From Ammoniphilus sp. CFH 90114 (GTDB taxonomy: Bacteria; Bacillota; Bacilli; Aneurinibacillales; RAOX-1), in assembly GCF_004123195.1 (NCBI RefSeq), contig NZ_SDLI01000006.1, positions 186,001 to 250,000 on the forward strand: a stretch of 64,000 bases of DNA, given 5' to 3'. Shown in pieces: positions 60,688 to 64,000 of the stretch. Below the pieces are notes generated by a model. That model saw nothing but the letters and a program-made list of their open reading frames with translations. It was not told where the DNA came from and did not search any database. Both the position numbers and the translations under genes were made by a program. Each line of letters begins with the position of its first letter. Position 1 is the stretch's first letter.

Positions 60688-61428
60688 TTACTTCTGTTGT
60701 GTAGGACGCACGATAATTTCATTCACCGAAACATGATCAGGTTGTTCTAAGCAATAGCGAATTGCTCGAGCAATATCCTCGCCTTCCATGGATTGAGTAT
60801 CTTCAAATCGTTTCCTTAGTAACTCTTTTATTTTGATATCCGTAATGGTCTCAGTTAATTCTGTCACAACGGCCCCTGGGGAGATGATCGTCGTTCGTAT
60901 GTTGTTATGGGCTTGTTCCTTACGAAGCCCCTCGGTAATGGCTCTAACAGCATACTTCGTACCTGAATAAACTGCACCACCAACATGCACTTCATGTCCT
61001 GCAACAGATGAAATACTTACAATATGACCTTGTTTTCTTTCCTCCATATGAGGAAGTACAGCGGCAATTCCATAGAGAACTCCTTTAATATTTACGTCAA
61101 TCATCCGATCCCACTCATCCACTTTCAGCTTATTCATAAATGAGAGAGGCATGACTCCTGCATTGTTTATAAGCGCATCAATATTCCCATATTGCTGTAT
61201 GGCAGTTTGTGCTACCTTCTCCATGTCTGTTCTCTTGGTGACATCTGTAACTTGGTAGATAGCTGTTCCACCAAGCTTCTCTATGTTTTGTTTTATTTGG
61301 ATTAATCGATCTTCTCTACGTGCTGCCAATACGACTTTTGCTCCATATTTGGCCAGCTCGTAAGCTGTTGCTTCACCAATTCCGCTGCTTGCTCCTGTAA
61401 TAATAACTACTTTATTTGTTAGTGACAT
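60688..61428 (-). CDS. SDR family NAD(P)-dependent oxidoreductase
   Basis: A classical short-chain dehydrogenase of 246 residues from the ATG at 61428, preceded by AAGG at nine bases. Motifs are TGASSGIGEATAYELA (coenzyme binding), NNAGVMPLSFM, the catalytic Ser of SISSVAG, and YSGTKYAV (YxxxK). It resembles clavulanate/serine-type dehydrogenases, but substrate is unknown. The coenzyme loop AARREDRL suggests NADP preference. Confidence 0.92.
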   Translation of the reverse strand: MSLTNKVVIITGASSGIGEATAYELAKYGAKVVLAARREDRLIQIKQNIEKLGGTAIYQVTDVTKRTDMEKVAQTAIQQYGNIDALINNAGVMPLSFMNKLKVDEWDRMIDVNIKGVLYGIAAVLPHMEERKQGHIVSISSVAGHEVHVGGAVYSGTKYAVRAITEGLRKEQAHNNIRTTIISPGAVVTELTETITDIKIKELLRKRFEDTQSMEGEDIARAIRYCLEQPDHVSVNEIIVRPTQQK

Positions 61429-61489
61429 CTTCCCCATCCTTCCCTAAGTTACCTTATGTATGTAACTATTACTATACCATTATTAAATA

Positions 61490-61530
61490 ACAGTGTGTCC
61501 AAAAAGTAATCATCTCTTGGACACCCTGTC
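61490..61530. repeat. Inverted repeat downstream of the M20 hydrolase region
   Basis: ACAGTGTGTCCAA pairs with TTGGACACCCTGT (one mismatch) around a 15-base loop. The arms look like the TGTCC...GGACA repeats at 11748..11834. It may be a terminator or a remnant of a small mobile repeat. Confidence 0.5.
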
Positions 61531-61594
61531 AATGGTTGTAAGTATTCTTTTTTTCGAGCTTCTACTTCTTGCAGACACCTTGGACGCTAATAAT

Positions 61595-62719
61595 TTATAT
61601 TTCTTCGAATGTCAACATAACCGTTTTAGCCAAGATTTCAATACCATTTAAAAGGGCTTCCCTATTAAACGTCATATGCGGGTGGTGAAGCCCTGGTCTT
61701 AAATCACAGCCTAAGCCTAACATCGTAGCCTTGACATGTGGGCGTTTAATTGTATAGTAATGGAAATCTTCACCCCCAGGTGTAATTACAGGATTTACAA
61801 GATTTTCAGAGCCAAGAACCGAAGTAATTGCGTCCGCCATTATTCTTTTAGCTTGTTCATCTACTTCAGCTGCCCCCACTTTAGATTCATAAGAAATGTG
61901 AATTTCAGTATCATATAGCTTCCCTAAAGCGAAGATCATGTGCTCTACTCTAGCTACAAGCTCCTCCATCACCTTATTTGATTGAGCCCTTAGATCAATA
62001 GAGAATTTCGCATTTCCTGGAATGGTATTACTGTTATCGCCACCCGCTACAAACCTAGTCATCTTAGCTGAATAAGGTACCATCGGGTTGAGGTGAATTC
62101 GGTTGAGCTCATGAACGATGGCAGCGCCAACTTCAATAGCATTAACATTTAAGTGAGGTCTTGCTCCATGCGCATCTGCCCCGCGAATTTCCCCCTTTAT
62201 GAACTGACCTGCCCCATTGATGATAGCTGGAGCAGCTTTACCATTCTCAACTTCCTGGAAGGGTCTAAGATGAACGCCATATAAATAATCGACATCATCT
62301 ATAACTCCCTTTTCAACTAACTTTAATGCGCCTGTCCCTTTCTCTTCTGCCGGCTGGAAAATCAACTTCAGCTTACCTTTCGGCTCATAGCCAATTTCTT
62401 TTATCAGCATTAAAGCACCTAAAACCAGTGTCATATGAGCGTCATGTCCACAGGAATGGTTTGCTCGAAACTCCCCATTTACCTCTTGCCATAAGGCATC
62501 AAGATCAGCACGTAACGCAACTGTCAGAGGGCCTGATCCTATCTCACCGATTACGCCAGTGCAATCATCAAAAGTGGTTACACTACAACCTATTTCTTTT
62601 AACTTACTAGAGATATATTTCGTTGTATTGTATTCCCTCCAGCTTACTTCCGGGTTTCCATGGAGATATTCAAAGATTTCAAGTACAAATGGTCTTAGTT
62701 CTTGCAATGTTTCTTTCAT
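61595..62719 (-). CDS. M20 family amidohydrolase (N-acyl-amino acid deacylase type)
   Basis: A 374-residue dinuclear zinc peptidase-like hydrolase. Metal-binding motifs are HGNPEVSWREYNTT, the ALRADLDAL aspartate, SCGHDAHMT, and FQPAEEKGTGALK. The dimerisation insert runs about 180-290. Its position 30 bases downstream of the racemase-like gene suggests it hydrolyses the N-acylated amino acid that the racemase isomerises, by inference. Start follows GGAGGATCCC. Confidence 0.87.
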   Translation of the reverse strand: MKETLQELRPFVLEIFEYLHGNPEVSWREYNTTKYISSKLKEIGCSVTTFDDCTGVIGEIGSGPLTVALRADLDALWQEVNGEFRANHSCGHDAHMTLVLGALMLIKEIGYEPKGKLKLIFQPAEEKGTGALKLVEKGVIDDVDYLYGVHLRPFQEVENGKAAPAIINGAGQFIKGEIRGADAHGARPHLNVNAIEVGAAIVHELNRIHLNPMVPYSAKMTRFVAGGDNSNTIPGNAKFSIDLRAQSNKVMEELVARVEHMIFALGKLYDTEIHISYESKVGAAEVDEQAKRIMADAITSVLGSENLVNPVITPGGEDFHYYTIKRPHVKATMLGLGCDLRPGLHHPHMTFNREALLNGIEILAKTVMLTFEEI

Positions 62720-62749
62720 TCACGGGATCCTCCTTTCTTGGTATTCCTA

Positions 62750-63865
62750 TTAGGGTCTAATAATTCCTTTCCATTCTAAGGTGTATTTATCCATTAGCGC
62801 GGGTACGGGCTGGTATCCAATTCCTGGGCTGGATGGTACGTCAATTGTTCCCTTTGAAGTAACCACTACTTCTGGAGAAATGATATCTTCATGCCAATAT
62901 CTTGAGGATCCTGAAGTATCCCCTGGCATGACGAAATTAGCTAGACTTGTAATCGCAATATTGTGGGCTCTACCAATTCCGGACTCTAGCATTCCTCCAC
63001 ACCACAACGGTATGTCTTTACTTAGGCAATAATCATGAATTCTTTTAGATTCGGTCAATCCACCCACGCGTCCAATTTTGATGTTGATAATTTTGCAGCT
63101 TCCAAGTTCTATAGCTTTCTTGGTATCTTCCAACGAATGGATGCTCTCGTCTAGACAAATCGGGGTCTTGATCTGTGCCTGAAGCTTTGCGTGATCAATA
63201 ATATCATCATGCGCTAATGGTTGCTCGATCATCATGAGATTATAATCATCAAGAGCTCTAAATACTTCAACATCGTCAAGGGTATACGCGGAATTGGCAT
63301 CAGCCATTACGGGCACATTCGGAAATTTTTCTCTCACTGCTCGAATCATTTCCACATCTTTACCTGGTTGAATTTTTATTTTCATCCGTTGATACCCTTC
63401 ATTGAGAAAACCTTCAACGACGGCTAGAAGATCCTCTACACTTTCTTGTATGCCAATACTTACGCCCACACCAATCTCGGTTTTTGATCCACCTAATGCT
63501 TTTGCTAGAGGGACGTTATTTTGCTTAGCATAGAGATCCCATACGGCTCCTTCAATAGCAGCTTTAGCCATATTATTTCTTCTGATAGGAGCGAAGATTT
63601 CACTTACTTGATCCGGGTGCTCGATAGATCCTTTAGCATAAAGCATCGGAATCAAAAAATCCTCCATTACATGCCACGCTGTTTTAACTGTTTCTTCATT
63701 ATAGATTGGTTGACTCATGGCGACGCATTCCCCATATCCTACCTCATCACCACTATGTGCTTCTACCAGGATGAATTCACGATCTGTTTGTGTTCCAAAG
63801 CTGGTTTGGAAAGGGGCCTTTAATTCTAGCTTCATCTTTCTAAGTACGAAATTGTTGATTTTCAT
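62750..63865 (-). CDS. Enolase-superfamily N-acylamino acid racemase/o-succinylbenzoate synthase-like
   Basis: A 371-residue member of the muconate-lactonising branch. The catalytic lysines are in MKIKIQP (KxK), the metal ligands in [18 protein letters not shown] and CLDESIHS, and a further lysine in [11 protein letters not shown]. Such proteins convert D- and L-N-succinyl or N-acetyl amino acids, while some make OSB in menaquinone synthesis. The M20 hydrolase downstream favours the racemase role. A second, very similar gene ends just upstream. Confidence 0.9.
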   Translation of the reverse strand: MKINNFVLRKMKLELKAPFQTSFGTQTDREFILVEAHSGDEVGYGECVAMSQPIYNEETVKTAWHVMEDFLIPMLYAKGSIEHPDQVSEIFAPIRRNNMAKAAIEGAVWDLYAKQNNVPLAKALGGSKTEIGVGVSIGIQESVEDLLAVVEGFLNEGYQRMKIKIQPGKDVEMIRAVREKFPNVPVMADANSAYTLDDVEVFRALDDYNLMMIEQPLAHDDIIDHAKLQAQIKTPICLDESIHSLEDTKKAIELGSCKIINIKIGRVGGLTESKRIHDYCLSKDIPLWCGGMLESGIGRAHNIAITSLANFVMPGDTSGSSRYWHEDIISPEVVVTSKGTIDVPSSPGIGYQPVPALMDKYTLEWKGIIRP

Positions 63866-63908
63866 GTTATGGATCTCCCCTTATTTAATGGAACTTAGAT
63901 TTGTTTGA

Positions 63909-64000
63909 CTAAAAATGAAAAGTATGACTATACAATATGTATTTTTCAATTCGATCTCTATTCGGTTCGTACCCAATTCCGGGTTTATCAGGAACGGAAA
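63909..64000 (-). CDS. Second enolase-superfamily racemase-like gene (partial, C-terminus only)
   Basis: The final 29 codons of a gene running beyond the window edge. SVPDKPGIGYEPNRDRIEKY aligns with the C-terminus [19 protein letters not shown] of the neighbouring racemase, in the same strand and direction. The rest (ILYSHTFHF) is divergent. So two related enolase-fold genes lie in tandem, a probable duplication. The frame ends in TAG at 63911..63909, 44 bases before the next start. Confidence 0.72.
   Translation of the reverse strand, partial: SVPDKPGIGYEPNRDRIEKYILYSHTFHF

Overview
The window looks like chromosomal DNA of an endospore-forming, low-GC Firmicute of the order Bacillales. The evidence is Spo0M, a PdaA-type cortex deacetylase, a YheC/D-like coat-associated ATP-grasp protein, QoxABCD, a YueI/Spo0M/fhs neighbourhood, strong AGGAGG ribosome-binding sites, and frequent TTG/GTG starts. 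The gene content (aerobic molybdenum hydroxylase, tungstate uptake, formate dehydrogenase, tryptophan dioxygenase, B12 uptake) would suit a Brevibacillus/Ammoniphilus-like member of Paenibacillaceae. That placement is an inference from gene content only.

Layout. 1-5.9 kb is one minus-strand operon for a CoxL/XDH-type molybdenum hydroxylase (CoxG, 2Fe-2S, Mo and FAD subunits, XdhC, MocA-like). It has a textbook sigma-54 promoter and two tandem palindromic enhancer sites. 6-17 kb holds housekeeping and metabolic genes: pdaA, a pflA-like activase, an aminotransferase, kynA, spo0M, yueI, fhs, an mreB paralogue, a phosphodiester glycosidase and a Gfo/Idh oxidoreductase. 17-24 kb is rich in small proteins of unknown function, membrane proteins (DUF441, DUF2157 with GDYXXLXY), a free-standing small RNA candidate, a Cys-rich peptide, and a HesB/IscA-like gene with an in-frame TGA and a SECIS-like hairpin. 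24-28 kb is qoxABCD. 28-32.3 kb is DUF2294, a YdeP-type formate dehydrogenase and fdhD, behind a long structured leader. 32.4-39.3 kb contains a PHP phosphatase, two unusual low-complexity proteins, an NlpC/P60 hydrolase, a decayed DUF72 gene, glutaminase and two deoxynucleoside kinases. 39.3-42.6 kb is a tungstate ABC transporter with its HTH-PBP regulator. 44.6-50 kb has a SiaA/SiaB/SiaC-like phosphorylation switch next to a divergent HPr-kinase-like protein. 52.5-56.8 kb is a cobalamin riboswitch controlling a DUF4430 lipoprotein and a complete ECF transporter. 56.8-64 kb carries a second PP2C/anti-sigma pair, stress genes, and a tandem pair of N-acylamino-acid-racemase-like genes with an M20 hydrolase.

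Two themes stand out. The first is metal and trace-element metabolism: a Mo hydroxylase, a Mo/W formate dehydrogenase, W import, B12 import, and probably selenium. The second is SpoIIE-type phosphatase switching, with two independent modules. The most interesting single locus is the HesB-like gene at 22497..22799. Its only conserved cysteine position is a TGA followed by a hairpin matching bacterial SECIS rules, so it may be a selenoprotein that ordinary gene callers would miss. No rRNA, tRNA, CRISPR array, prophage or intact insertion sequence was seen.
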